From the NCBI GenBank assembly GCA_035702845.1, contig DASSZK010000083.1:1-15988 (forward strand): a stretch of DNA of 15,988 bases, in the 5' to 3' direction. Below the pieces are notes generated by a model, which was not told the DNA's origin, did not search any database, and saw only the letters and a list, made by a program, of their open reading frames with translations. Source of the DNA: JAJZMF01 sp035702845 (GTDB lineage: Bacteria; Actinomycetota; Acidimicrobiia; Acidimicrobiales; Palsa-688). The position numbers were made by a program, and so were the translations under genes. Below are positions 1 through 7,460 of the stretch, piece by piece; position 1 is the first letter of the stretch, and every line of letters starts with the position of its first letter.

Positions 1-1600
1 AAGCGTGTGCCATTGCGGTGATCGCGCCGATGATCTCTCGGTCGCGGTCGCTCGCCCCGATCTGGTCCACAAAGGACCGGTCTATTTTCAGGATGTCGAC
101 GTTGAGGCGCTGCACGTGGGCAAGCGTCGAGTAGCCGGTGCCGAAGTCGTCCAGTGCCAGGCGGATGCCAAGACGCGAGAGCGCGGCCAATGTCGTGGCT
201 GCCTCGCCGATCTCGCCGACGAGCGCGGTCTCGGTTACCTCGAGGCACAGTTGGGATGGGGCGATGCGATGCCGCGCTATGCACGAAGACACGCGCTCGA
301 CCAGGTGTGGGTCGGAAAGCTGGCGCCCCGACAGGTTTACCGCCACAGTGAAGCCGCGAGAGCAGGATCCGTTGCGCATCCATTCAGACAATTGGCGGCA
401 CGCCTCGTCGAGGACGAACGAATCTATGAGCCCGATCAAACCCCGCTCCTCGGCTAGGGGAATGAACTCCACCGGTGGTACCACGCCACGCTCGGGGTGC
501 TGCCAGCGCACGAGTGCCTCGGCGCCAGTAAGTGCCTGGTCGTCCAGCGAGAACAGCGGCTGGTAGAGGAGGAAGAACTCCTTGTTCTCGATGGCCCGGC
601 GGATAGCGGAATCGAAGTCATGGGCGGCGACGGCGCGATCACGAAGCTCCCCGTCAAAGATCCGGAAACCGTCACGCCCTGCACCCTTGGCGTCGTACAT
701 GGCGATATCGGCTTGCTGCAACAAAAGGCCCGGGTCCGTGGTTGGGTCCGCCGTCAGTGCAACACCAATGCTTGCTGTGACGGTGAGGTCGTGACCGTCG
801 TCGACGAATTTGGCACTAATTGCTTGTACGACCCGGCTTGCAATGAGGCGGACATCGTCGTCGTCGTCGAGGGCACTGCACAGGAGGACGAACTCGTCGC
901 CCCCGAAGCGCGCCACCGTGTCGCCTCGCCGGCATATCCGTGTAAGGCGCCGAGCGACTTCAACAAGCACCCGGTCCCCGGCTTCGTGACCGAGGGAGTC
1001 GTTGATCCCTTTGAAATCGTCGACGTCTATGAAGAGCAGTGCCACCCGTCCTGGGTTTCGCTCGAGGGAGAGCACAGCCTGAGCCAGACGGTCCATCAGC
1101 GCCAACCGGTTGGCTAACCCTGTTACGGCGTCGTGAAGGGCTTGGTGTGCCAGGGCCTCTTCAGCCAGCACCTGCGCGGTGACGTCGCGCGAAATGCCGA
1201 AGACGCCCACTATCTCCCCGTTCGCGTCCTTTAGGGGCAGTTTGGTGGTAGAGACCCACGCATCGGGACGATCGTGAAAAGTTTCCTTTTCGATCTTGGC
1301 AAGGATCGGCTCGCCCGTTTGGATGATCCTCTGCTCGTCGACGTAAGCGGCCGTGGCGTGCTCTTCGCTGAAGAAGTCGAAGTCGGATTTGCCGATCACG
1401 TCCGTCGCGCTTTGGCCATGGGCCTGGTCTTCCAGGAAACTGTCGCTCACCAGGATGAACCGGCTACGGAGGTCTTTGAAGAACACCCGTTCCCCGGGCA
1501 TGGATAGGAGGTTGCGCATGCAAAGGCTCTCCAGGTCCTCTTGCCTGGAGCCATCGCCGCCTGCCACTTCCGGCATGGTAGGCAATTCGCGCTCAGCCAA
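1..1600 (-). CDS. PAS-GGDEF-EAL cyclic-di-GMP signalling protein, 3' end outside window
   Basis: The product is predicted to make and/or break down the second messenger cyclic-di-GMP under control of a sensory PAS domain. My translation of the minus strand gives 533 codons without a stop. An N-terminal PAS region lies at about residues 28-150, with a linker leading into the diguanylate cyclase domain (HDAVTGLANR, about 157). The active-site motif GGDEF is intact at 233-237. An EAL phosphodiesterase domain follows, with EALVRW at 361-366, the EVTET metal-binding stretch, and DDFGTGYS starting at 484. Only the extreme C-terminus is missing. I chose a TTG start at 1600 because AAGGAGG lies 7 nt upstream (1608-1614). 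The first ATG, at 1576, has no comparable site. No transmembrane segment is seen, so it is probably cytosolic. Both catalytic motifs look active, so the net direction cannot be predicted. Confidence 0.93.
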   Translation of the reverse strand, partial: MAERELPTMPEVAGGDGSRQEDLESLCMRNLLSMPGERVFFKDLRSRFILVSDSFLEDQAHGQSATDVIGKSDFDFFSEEHATAAYVDEQRIIQTGEPILAKIEKETFHDRPDAWVSTTKLPLKDANGEIVGVFGISRDVTAQVLAEEALAHQALHDAVTGLANRLALMDRLAQAVLSLERNPGRVALLFIDVDDFKGINDSLGHEAGDRVLVEVARRLTRICRRGDTVARFGGDEFVLLCSALDDDDDVRLIASRVVQAISAKFVDDGHDLTVTASIGVALTADPTTDPGLLLQQADIAMYDAKGAGRDGFRIFDGELRDRAVAAHDFDSAIRRAIENKEFFLLYQPLFSLDDQALTGAEALVRWQHPERGVVPPVEFIPLAEERGLIGLIDSFVLDEACRQLSEWMRNGSCSRGFTVAVNLSGRQLSDPHLVERVSSCIARHRIAPSQLCLEVTETALVGEIGEAATTLAALSRLGIRLALDDFGTGYSTLAHVQRLNVDILKIDRSFVDQIGASDRDREIIGAITAMAHA

Positions 1601-1607
1601 CCGTGGT

Positions 1608-1614
1608 CCTCCTT
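1608..1614 (-). promoter_or_regulatory. Shine-Dalgarno site deciding a TTG start
   Basis: AAGGAGG on the minus strand sits 7 nt before the TTG at 1598-1600. It is the reason for placing the start of the PAS-GGDEF-EAL gene there rather than at the ATG eight codons further in. Confidence 0.75.
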
Positions 1615-1683
1615 CTACACGCAGGTATCGACCGCCGTAACGCGAACCTGAACCCGTGCAAATGCCTCGAAACACCTAAAGGG

Positions 1684-1731
1684 CTGGTCGGTTGCGGCCG
1701 CAAGACCAGCACGGGACGGCCTCGGCGTCCC
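1684..1731 (-). terminator. Two adjacent hairpins after the Clp_N gene, possible terminator
   Basis: Just downstream of the Clp_N gene's stop codon are two inverted repeats. GGGACG/CGTCCC (1713-1731) has a 7-nt loop. CTGGTC/GACCAG (1684-1709) encloses the palindrome TTGCGGCCGCAA. The second is followed by CCCTTT rather than a clean U-tract, so intrinsic termination is plausible but not certain. They lie in the gap before the PAS-GGDEF-EAL gene and may separate the two transcripts. Confidence 0.45.
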
Positions 1732-1739
1732 TGGCTAAC

Positions 1740-3206
1740 TTACACGAAATGGAGGACCGCTCCAATTAGCAGTGCGAGGAAAGGCGTTTCTCCCTGGTAG
1801 TGGCCGCTTATGTGCAGTTGGTCACGAGGCCCGTCCATGTGGACGTCAACGCTCAACGGTTCGCGCCCAACGGAGCCCCGTAGGTGAGCCGCGCCCGGCG
1901 ACAGCGTGGCGAAGATCTCGAAGGTTGTGTCCCCAAGCAAACCTCTCGCGACGACAGTGCGGGCCGGAGGTTCCAGCCCCCCCGTAGCGGCCGAGACGCC
2001 GGCCCGGAAAGATAGCCCTCCGAGCGTGCCCTCCACCGGAGCCCCGTCGAACATGAACCTGTGGTCGAGGCGGAACTGGCCCTCGAGGCCCACCGGCTGG
2101 TCGCCGAAGCGCCCGGTGACACGGCCCGAGGGCCTGAGGCTGTCCGAACTACCGAAGTGCCACGCCACGGCCACGTCGTCGCTGTTGGCCGAACCGCGCA
2201 TCCACCCGTGGTTGCCCTTGAAGTCGGCTTGTAGCGCCCATTTGTGCGGGCCTACATCGCCCTGCAGTAGCTCCGTGCTCGGCTCGTACCGCAGGTCGAT
2301 GCGGCCCTCGTCGTTGCCGGCCAGTGAAGTAGGAACGAGCAGGTCGGCGGGGAAGGCCGCCGTCGCTGAGGGGGTTCGACTTGCGGGCCAAGGCATACCG
2401 GCCTGGGCCGCCGGCGAGGCGGGCATGGCCGCGACCACCCGGTTGGGCCTCTGGAGCAGCTCGTTCCCATCGGGTGAAGCGTCGGCGGGAGCGTCAGAGG
2501 CTACAGGGAACGGGGTAGTGCCGTAGACGCAGCCGCAGCCCTCGCAGAAGACAACCTGGACGAGTGCGGGCGCCCGACCGACACCTTGCCCTGGGACACG
2601 GGCAGGGCGGTAACGGGCGAAGTCGGCGAAGGAGCGGCCGCAGCGCGCACACCGGGGGCCCGTGTCGCGCTTCGGCACCGCAAGCGGAGCCGGCTCGCCG
2701 GGTGCCCGGCCGCCGTCGCTCATAGCCGCTGAAGTCTCCCCGGAGGCCTCGGCGCTGAGGGGTCGCAAGAAGAGAAGGCCTTCGCGTACCTTGTCTGGCT
2801 CGGCCCCACCGGCCCGGAGAAGTTGCGTGGCGCTGAGCGACCCCTCTCCGGCGTCCAGTGCGGCCCCGAGCAAGTGCTCCGTCCCGATGCACGCCATGCC
2901 TGTTTTGGAGGCCGCCCGGCGTGAGAGCTCAAGGACGGTGCGGGCTGGAGACGAGAAAGACGCCGGTTCTCCAGCTTCGCCTTCCGCACCTATCGCTTTC
3001 CAGCCCATGGCGGCGATGCCGGAGAGCGGGTTGAAGCCGCAGTCGCGCAACAGCGCTGCCGCGGCGCTGTTGCCCTCGGTGGCAATCCCTAAAAGGATGT
3101 GTTCGGGGCCCACCGCGCCGTGGCCCAGCTGGCGGGCTTGTTGACGCGCTAGTTCCATTACACGGCGTGACTTTTCGTCGAAGCGCTCGAACACGGTGCA
3201 CAGCAT
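1740..3206 (-). CDS. Clp_N-domain protein with zinc ribbon and repeated C-terminal beta-rich region
   Basis: This 488-aa protein starts like the substrate/adaptor-binding N-domain of ClpC (FERFDEKSRRVMELARQQA, GPEHILLG at 33-40). A second half-repeat (GTEHLLGAAL, about 108-117) gives a complete double Clp_N fold over roughly 5-145. There are no AAA+ ATPase modules, so it cannot be an unfoldase itself. Residues 186-189 (CARC) and 221-224 (CEGC) form a probable zinc ribbon. A low-complexity Pro/Ala linker follows to about 300. The C-terminus (314-488) contains about seven degenerate repeats built on a hydrophobic-x-G-x-x-G pattern. I know no domain for this part. The last residues are hydrophobic. 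ATG at 3206 lacks a clear ribosome site; the in-frame GTG four codons later (3194) would give the MFERF start typical of ClpC and is an alternative. It may be the last gene of the B12 operon. Confidence 0.82.
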   Translation of the reverse strand: MLCTVFERFDEKSRRVMELARQQARQLGHGAVGPEHILLGIATEGNSAAAALLRDCGFNPLSGIAAMGWKAIGAEGEAGEPASFSSPARTVLELSRRAASKTGMACIGTEHLLGAALDAGEGSLSATQLLRAGGAEPDKVREGLLFLRPLSAEASGETSAAMSDGGRAPGEPAPLAVPKRDTGPRCARCGRSFADFARYRPARVPGQGVGRAPALVQVVFCEGCGCVYGTTPFPVASDAPADASPDGNELLQRPNRVVAAMPASPAAQAGMPWPASRTPSATAAFPADLLVPTSLAGNDEGRIDLRYEPSTELLQGDVGPHKWALQADFKGNHGWMRGSANSDDVAVAWHFGSSDSLRPSGRVTGRFGDQPVGLEGQFRLDHRFMFDGAPVEGTLGGLSFRAGVSAATGGLEPPARTVVARGLLGDTTFEIFATLSPGAAHLRGSVGREPLSVDVHMDGPRDQLHISGHYQGETPFLALLIGAVLHFV

Positions 3207-3248
3207 GGCAGATTTTGCGGGCGCCTGTGTAGGCCTGCGCGGGTGCGC

Positions 3249-3524
3249 CTAATCGCCTTCTCCGAACTTCGCACGCAATAGGGACGAAAGGGTACCTATC
3301 GCATCGACGAGGCCATCCGTGTAGACCACGAGAGCCGCCACCGGTCCCGCATCTTCGCCCTCCAGGGACGCACTTGCCGACCCGGCGAGGTCCGTGTGGA
3401 CCTTGCGCAGATAGCCGGTGCGCGCCACCGCGACCCCGTCCCGGGGGCTTGAGGCGAGCTCGGACAACGCAGCGCCTACGGCGTGGGCCAGGGCCACCAA
3501 GGGCTCGTGTAAACCGTTGGGCAT
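3249..3524 (-). CDS. Small protein of unknown function (91 aa)
   Basis: I do not recognise this protein. The reading frame has the high third-position G/C expected of a real gene here, runs in the same direction as its neighbours, and ends 42 nt before the Clp_N gene. The product is mildly acidic and looks soluble and mostly helical (Ala/Leu-rich N-terminal half, a central stretch rich in Ala, Ser and Gly, then a helix to the C-terminus). It has no signal peptide, membrane span or cysteine. The ATG at 3524 has no convincing Shine-Dalgarno site. The frame stays open upstream for about 49 codons to a TAA just inside the gap after cobO, but contains no ATG, GTG or TTG, so the given start is the only standard one. 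A role linked to its neighbours is only a guess. Confidence 0.6.
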   Translation of the reverse strand: MPNGLHEPLVALAHAVGAALSELASSPRDGVAVARTGYLRKVHTDLAGSASASLEGEDAGPVAALVVYTDGLVDAIGTLSSLLRAKFGEGD

Positions 3525-3691
3525 ATCGCCAACGCGACCCGGGACTGCAAAAGTTGTAATTGGGCCCCCAGCCGGTGGCTTGCCGGGTGGCCGCCTCGAA
3601 GTCTCTACCTTCCTCGCAAAATCAAGGATTGCGTGAATGGAAAGCGAACGCTCCGTCGGGGAGATGCCCGGTTACTGCAGGCCCCCTGCCG

Positions 3692-4291
3692 TCAGAAGTC
3701 GATGCCCTTGGCGGCCCGGATGCCGGCGTCGAACGCATGCTTGATATTGCGCATCTCTGTCACGGTGTCGGCGATGTCGACAATGGCCTGGGGCGCACCA
3801 CGTCCGGTCAGGAAGAGGTTTACGCCCGCCGGGCGCTCTCTTATGCATCTAGTGACATCGTCCATTGGCACCCACCCCCAGTTGAGCGGGTACGTGACCT
3901 CGTCGAGCACCACCAGGCGGTAACGCGACGACATGATGGCCTCGCGGGCAACTTCCCAGGCACCGCGCGAGAGCTCCGCCGAGCGTTCAAGATCCTCAGA
4001 GTCCCAGGTGAAACCGTCCCCCAGCCTGTGCCACTCCACCCCCAATTGGCTCAGGGAACGTTGTTCCCCCGAGCTCCATTTGCCGGACTTGATGAACTGC
4101 ACGACGCATACAGGCCAGCCGCGTTCGACCGCACGCAGCGCCGTCCCCATTGCGGCCGTTGTCTTGCCTTTGCCGTCTCCGGTCGCCACCAGGACGACGG
4201 AAGGTGCGCGCCGGACGGCTCGGCGGGGGTGTTCTGTGGGCGGCTCGTCCGTAGATGTCGTTTCAGCAGGCGAGCTTGTCTGTTCGGTCAT
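3692..4291 (-). CDS. cobO: Cob(I)yrinic acid a,c-diamide / cobalamin adenosyltransferase (CobO/CobA/BtuR family)
   Basis: CobO-type enzymes transfer the 5'-deoxyadenosyl group of ATP onto reduced cobalt, producing adenosylated corrinoid, the coenzyme form of B12. The 199-aa protein has the family's characteristic P-loop GDGKGKTT (38-45), the following VVQFIKSGKW segment (63-72), the LVVLDE Walker-B-like strand (126-131) leading into a YPLNWGW segment, and the conserved C-terminal AFDAGIRAAKGIDF. About 30 disordered residues precede the fold. Its ATG overlaps the stop codon of the upstream ABC ATPase gene (ATGA), so translation is probably coupled. Together with the B12 importer and the riboswitch upstream, this suggests conversion of imported corrinoid into adenosylcobalamin. 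The exact in vivo substrate (cobyrinic acid diamide, cobinamide or cobalamin) cannot be read from the sequence. Confidence 0.93.
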   Translation of the reverse strand: MTEQTSSPAETTSTDEPPTEHPRRAVRRAPSVVLVATGDGKGKTTAAMGTALRAVERGWPVCVVQFIKSGKWSSGEQRSLSQLGVEWHRLGDGFTWDSEDLERSAELSRGAWEVAREAIMSSRYRLVVLDEVTYPLNWGWVPMDDVTRCIRERPAGVNLFLTGRGAPQAIVDIADTVTEMRNIKHAFDAGIRAAKGIDF

Positions 4292-5106
4292 CTGGTCCTC
4301 AGTTCCTGTGCGGGCCCTCGGTGGGCTCGGTTGGCTCCGAAGGGGCGGACGGGGGCGACCACGGGACCGCTGGTGCCGTGGAAGACTTCAGTACGCGCCC
4401 CGAAAAAGCGGTCGATGTTGGTAGGCGACAGCACGAGGTGCGGCGGGCCTTCGACAACAACGTGCCCGGCCGAAAGGAGGCTTAAAGTCGCGGCGTACTG
4501 CGCCGCGAGGGTCAGGTCGTGCACTGCCCACAAGACGGTAAGGCTCCTTTCGCGCCGGAGCTCGTCCACCAGTTCCAGGACAGATTGCGCGTGGCCCAAG
4601 TCCAAAGAGGCTGTCGGCTCGTCCATGACCAAAAGCGGGGCTTCTTGAGCCAGGGCTCGGGCCAGGACGACCCGCTGTGCCTCGCCGCCCGATAGTTGGC
4701 CTAGCGGTCGCTGGCAGAGATGGTCAAGCTCCAGGCGCTCCATCAGGTCGCGAGCGACCCTCCTGTCCTGGGCCGTTTCCGCCCCCAGGTAAGAGTGGTG
4801 GCTGAAGCGCCCCAGCAGTACATAGTCGGTAACCGCCATAGCGGGGGGCAGCACGGGCTTTTGGGGCACATAGGCAATCGCCTTGGCCCTTGCCCGACCG
4901 TTGCGACCGCTAGGGAAATCTCGCCCTGCGACCCGAACTTTACCTTGGTAATCGATGAGGCCCGTTACCCCGCGGCACAGCGTCGTCTTGCCTGCGCCAT
5001 TGGGCCCGACAAGGGCCGCCCAGCTCCCCGTTGGGACGGTCATGGAGATCGACCAAATGAGCCGGGCGGCGCCTGCGCTAACGCAAAGCTCCTCGATCTC
5101 GAGCAT
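4288..5106 (-). CDS. btuD: ABC transporter ATP-binding protein, vitamin B12/iron-siderophore class (BtuD-like)
   Basis: This is the cytoplasmic ATPase of the importer, energising the permease encoded immediately upstream. The 272-aa protein has every nucleotide-binding element: Walker A GPNGAGKTT (34-42), Q-loop glutamine in YVPQKP (about 82), signature LSGGE (138-142), Walker B LLVMDE (158-163), D-loop ASLD (166-169) and switch histidine in AVHDL (196). Overall it resembles the BtuD/FepC/FhuC group. About 25 extra residues at the C-terminus are Pro/Arg-rich and probably disordered. Its ATG directly abuts the permease stop (TAGATG), and its own stop overlaps the cobO start, so the three are co-translated. 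The substrate assignment to B12 rests on the upstream riboswitch and cobO, not on the ATPase itself. Confidence 0.92.
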   Translation of the reverse strand: MLEIEELCVSAGAARLIWSISMTVPTGSWAALVGPNGAGKTTLCRGVTGLIDYQGKVRVAGRDFPSGRNGRARAKAIAYVPQKPVLPPAMAVTDYVLLGRFSHHSYLGAETAQDRRVARDLMERLELDHLCQRPLGQLSGGEAQRVVLARALAQEAPLLVMDEPTASLDLGHAQSVLELVDELRRERSLTVLWAVHDLTLAAQYAATLSLLSAGHVVVEGPPHLVLSPTNIDRFFGARTEVFHGTSGPVVAPVRPFGANRAHRGPAQELRTR

Positions 5107-6180
5107 CTATGCGAACTTCCCGCTTTGGCGCATTACCACGAGGAAGAACGGAGCCCCCGTGATGGCCGTGACGACACCGATAGGGACCTCCTGTGGTGAC
5201 AGGGCACTGCGTGCCAGCAGGTCGGCCAGCACGAGGAAACCCGCCCCGTACAGGAGGGACAAAGGCACGATCCGCCGGTAGCTTGGGCCTGCCAGGAGCC
5301 GGATGCTGTGGGGCACGATGATCCCTACAAAGCCGATAAGCCCGCTCGCTGAGACGGCTGCTGCGGTGCCCAGGGTGGCGGCGGCTATCACAATCAGGCG
5401 GGCCCGGCGCGGGTGCACACCGAGTGCCGTCGCCTCGTCGTCACCCAGTGACATGGCGTCGAGAAGGCGCCTGCATGCCAAGAGCACAATGGCGGATGCC
5501 CCGGCGTAGGGCAGGACCGACAGGACCGGGCCCCAGCCCTGAGCGGCTACGCTGCCGAGCAGCCAGCTGTAAAGCGCCGTCATCCCAAAACTTGCGTGTT
5601 GTTCTTGAAGGAAGCTTTGGACAGCGGTGAGAAAGGCGGCTACCGCCACGCCGGATAGCACAAGGGCGGCCGGTGTTCGCGGGCCGCGCCGCGAGCGGCT
5701 CAGTGCGAACGTCGCCATGACCGCCACCACAGCTCCGGCGAACGCAGCCAACGGCATGAGGCCGAAGCCCCCCCCGCTCCCCGCAGCGGCTCCCAGGATG
5801 CTGCCACCGTAAACAAATGCAACAGTGGCCCCCAGGCCGGCGCCAGCGGCTATCCCGAGCAGGTACGGATCCGCAAGCGCATTGGAAAAAACCCCCTGGT
5901 ATGAGGCGCCGGCGGCCGCAAGCATGGCCCCGACCAGTATGGCTAGTGCTACCCGGGGCGCCCGGATCTGCCAGACAATGGCGGTGCTCAGCTGGGATGC
6001 GGCATGAAGGTGGGGCCATGGTAGCCACCCGAACAGGACGTCGATAACCGTTCCCGGGGCGAGCGGGAACGGTCCGACCATCAGGCTGGCCACTGCCGAC
6101 GCTGCCAGGAAAGCGCAGCCGGCCGCGACCTGCCAAAAGGTAAGGCGCGTTGGTGCCAACTTGCCGGCTCTGGCGTCCAT
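5107..6180 (-). CDS. btuC: FecCD/BtuC-family ABC transporter permease, probably for vitamin B12
   Basis: This integral membrane subunit of a type II ABC importer forms the path for corrinoid across the membrane. The 357-aa protein has about ten hydrophobic segments, the first at roughly residues 15-36. It shows the FecCD hallmarks: IRAPRVALAILVGAMLAAAG (72-91) followed by SYQGVFSNALADPYLLG, the coupling-helix region around 246-254 (GDDEATALG), and GLIGFVGIIVPHSIRLLAG (280-298). I start it at the ATG at 6180, which gives the normal family length. The same frame is open far upstream, but that part is the out-of-frame image of the binding-protein gene and looks nothing like a permease. A 101-nt gap separates it from the binding protein gene. 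The Shine-Dalgarno match is weak, so translation may depend on coupling or on a structure in the gap, where CCGGC/GCCGG can form a hairpin. Confidence 0.92.
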   Translation of the reverse strand: MDARAGKLAPTRLTFWQVAAGCAFLAASAVASLMVGPFPLAPGTVIDVLFGWLPWPHLHAASQLSTAIVWQIRAPRVALAILVGAMLAAAGASYQGVFSNALADPYLLGIAAGAGLGATVAFVYGGSILGAAAGSGGGFGLMPLAAFAGAVVAVMATFALSRSRRGPRTPAALVLSGVAVAAFLTAVQSFLQEQHASFGMTALYSWLLGSVAAQGWGPVLSVLPYAGASAIVLLACRRLLDAMSLGDDEATALGVHPRRARLIVIAAATLGTAAAVSASGLIGFVGIIVPHSIRLLAGPSYRRIVPLSLLYGAGFLVLADLLARSALSPQEVPIGVVTAITGAPFFLVVMRQSGKFA

Positions 6181-6281
6181 CGTCGTCTGGGAGGCCTGTG
6201 AACGGCCCTGTGGCCCCTCCGCACTCCCATGCTGGACCGGCGGAGCCGGGCTTGTTGCGCCGGCAGATGGCACCTGAGGCC

Positions 6282-7157
6282 TCAGCGCTTGACCACGCCG
6301 GCGATCAGTGCAATGAACTGCTCGACGGTGTGGGGGCCCCATTCCGATGCGACCGAGTCGTTGACCGGTATGACGTGGTGGTCCCTCACTGCTTTGAGAA
6401 TGGCCAACCCGGCCCGGTGCCCGAAGCTGGTGGCGGTGGCCTGGCAACAGACGGTGTCGGCCAGGAACACATAGTCGGGATTGGCTTTTAGCAGGTACTC
6501 CTTGGTTATCTGGGGGTAGTCCGTGCCATGAGCCGCACCATCGGCTATATCTCGCATCCCAAATAGCGAGAACTCCGCCCCGATGAACGTTTGTGACGTG
6601 GCGGAATAATACGTTGGGTCGAGCTCTATATAGTAGCTCTTGCCTTTCCCGGCGTTTTTCGCGGCTGCCACTTCCTGTGTGATGGCCCGGCGCATTGCGG
6701 CCACGGCGTGCGCGGCCTGTTGGGCGTGACCGGTGATGGCCCCCAGGTATTCCATCTGGGCGTAAATGCCTGCGATGGTCGTCGCCGGACCTTGCACCAA
6801 CGTGCGGATGCCGAGGGCGCGCAGCTGGCCTTCTAGCTTCGGGTTCGCAGAGCCGAAGACGACGAAGTCCGGGTGCAGCTTGAGGTAGTCCTCCGCGTCC
6901 GTCTCGTACCCGGTGAACTTCGTGCGCGGTGCATCGGCAGGCCACATGGAGTACTTGTCCACTCCGACGACCTGGCGCCCGGCGCCCACGGTGTAGAGCA
7001 TCTGCGTTGCACTGGCGGAAAGGCTCAGGATGCGCTCGGGCGTGGCGGCCTTGCTCGCAGCTGCAGTGCGTAAAGAGGCGGTCGTTGCATAGGCGGGCGA
7101 AGCTAGGGCGGCAATCAAGGCGATGACCGACCAACTCGCAACCAGCAGTCTTCTCAT
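6282..7157 (-). CDS. btuF: Periplasmic-binding-protein-like B12 receptor (BtuF family)
   Basis: This extracytoplasmic substrate-binding protein should capture cobalamin and deliver it to the BtuCD-like permease. The 291-aa product has a secretion signal: charged MRR, a hydrophobic stretch to about residue 20, and a probable type I cleavage after PAYA at 24. The mature part has the typical two-lobed helical-backbone-type beginning (PERILSLSASATQMLYTVGAG, then VVGVDKYSMWP) and ends with the WGPHTVEQFIALIAGVV helix. The ATG at 7157 lies 3 nt after AAGGAGG, which is a short but strong site. An upstream in-frame ATG at 7184 would add nine residues before the signal peptide and is less likely. There is no lipobox cysteine, unusual for a receptor in a monoderm actinobacterium. 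A vicinal Cys-Cys pair occurs at 237-238. The riboswitch immediately upstream supports B12 as ligand. Confidence 0.9.
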   Translation of the reverse strand: MRRLLVASWSVIALIAALASPAYATTASLRTAAASKAATPERILSLSASATQMLYTVGAGRQVVGVDKYSMWPADAPRTKFTGYETDAEDYLKLHPDFVVFGSANPKLEGQLRALGIRTLVQGPATTIAGIYAQMEYLGAITGHAQQAAHAVAAMRRAITQEVAAAKNAGKGKSYYIELDPTYYSATSQTFIGAEFSLFGMRDIADGAAHGTDYPQITKEYLLKANPDYVFLADTVCCQATATSFGHRAGLAILKAVRDHHVIPVNDSVASEWGPHTVEQFIALIAGVVKR

Positions 7158-7160
7158 GGT

Positions 7161-7167
7161 CCTCCTT
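7161..7167 (-). promoter_or_regulatory. Shine-Dalgarno site of btuF, possible riboswitch target
   Basis: AAGGAGG ends only 3 nt before the ATG at 7155-7157. It lies about 85 nt downstream of the cobalamin aptamer and is the natural target if the riboswitch acts on translation. A short CCTC at 7176-7179 could pair with its GAGG, but the helix is only four base pairs. Confidence 0.6.
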
Positions 7168-7251
7168 TTATGGCCGAGGTCCATGCTTGGCTGACAGGGT
7201 GGTCGCCCTTACGGACAAGACCTAACCCTGCGACCAGCTCGTTGCCTCGAC

Positions 7252-7440
7252 GTGCTTGGTCGCTTCCTACGGGCCAGGCGACCTGGCTCGCCCGTTGCCT
7301 TGGTGGGGTTTCGGGACGACAGTTGCGGGACAGCACCGGGCTCACACCGGATTTCGCTGGCCAGTAGGTTGCCCTGGCGAGGTTAGCAGCACTTCGCGTT
7401 GGCAGTCCCACTGCACTGGTCGGGCGCCGTCTCAAGCACC
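7252..7440 (-). ncRNA. Cobalamin (vitamin B12) riboswitch aptamer
   Basis: The minus strand upstream of btuF carries the conserved core of the cobalamin riboswitch: GCGAAATCCGGTGTGAGCCC (7357-7338), then GCTGTCCCGCAACTGTCG (7334-7317), then the B12-box-like hairpin AGCCAGGTCGCCTGGC (7288-7273). A closing P1 helix can be drawn between GTGCTTG (7439-7433) and CAAGCAC (7258-7252), giving an aptamer of about 188 nt, the expected size. A further stem (GCCAG/CTGGC, 7378-7360) lies in the 5' half. In this family, binding of adenosyl- or methylcobalamin represses the downstream genes, here btuF-btuC-btuD-cobO. The aptamer begins about 20 nt after the stop codon of the FNT gene. No intrinsic terminator with a U-run is visible before btuF, so translational control looks more likely than termination. 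Confidence 0.9.
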
Positions 7441-7460
7441 CTGGTCGTCGCAGGCCGGCT

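Noticed and set aside
3560..4648. A 362-codon plus-strand ORF
   Set aside because: It is antisense to cobO and the ABC ATPase, both identified by clear motifs. The product is Arg/Cys-rich, typical of high-GC shadow frames.
5107..7134. A 675-codon minus-strand open frame covering the permease and most of btuF
   Set aside because: Only the part from 6180 down resembles a permease. The upstream half is an Arg/His-rich out-of-frame reading of the well-supported binding-protein gene.
4288..7157. Siderophore (iron) importer as the identity of the ABC system
   Set aside because: The family alone allows it, but the cobalamin riboswitch upstream and cobO overlapping downstream favour B12.
7154..7435. 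A 93-codon minus-strand ORF over the riboswitch
   Set aside because: It is almost coextensive with the structured cobalamin aptamer and leader, its product has no recognisable features, and it overlaps the start of btuF.
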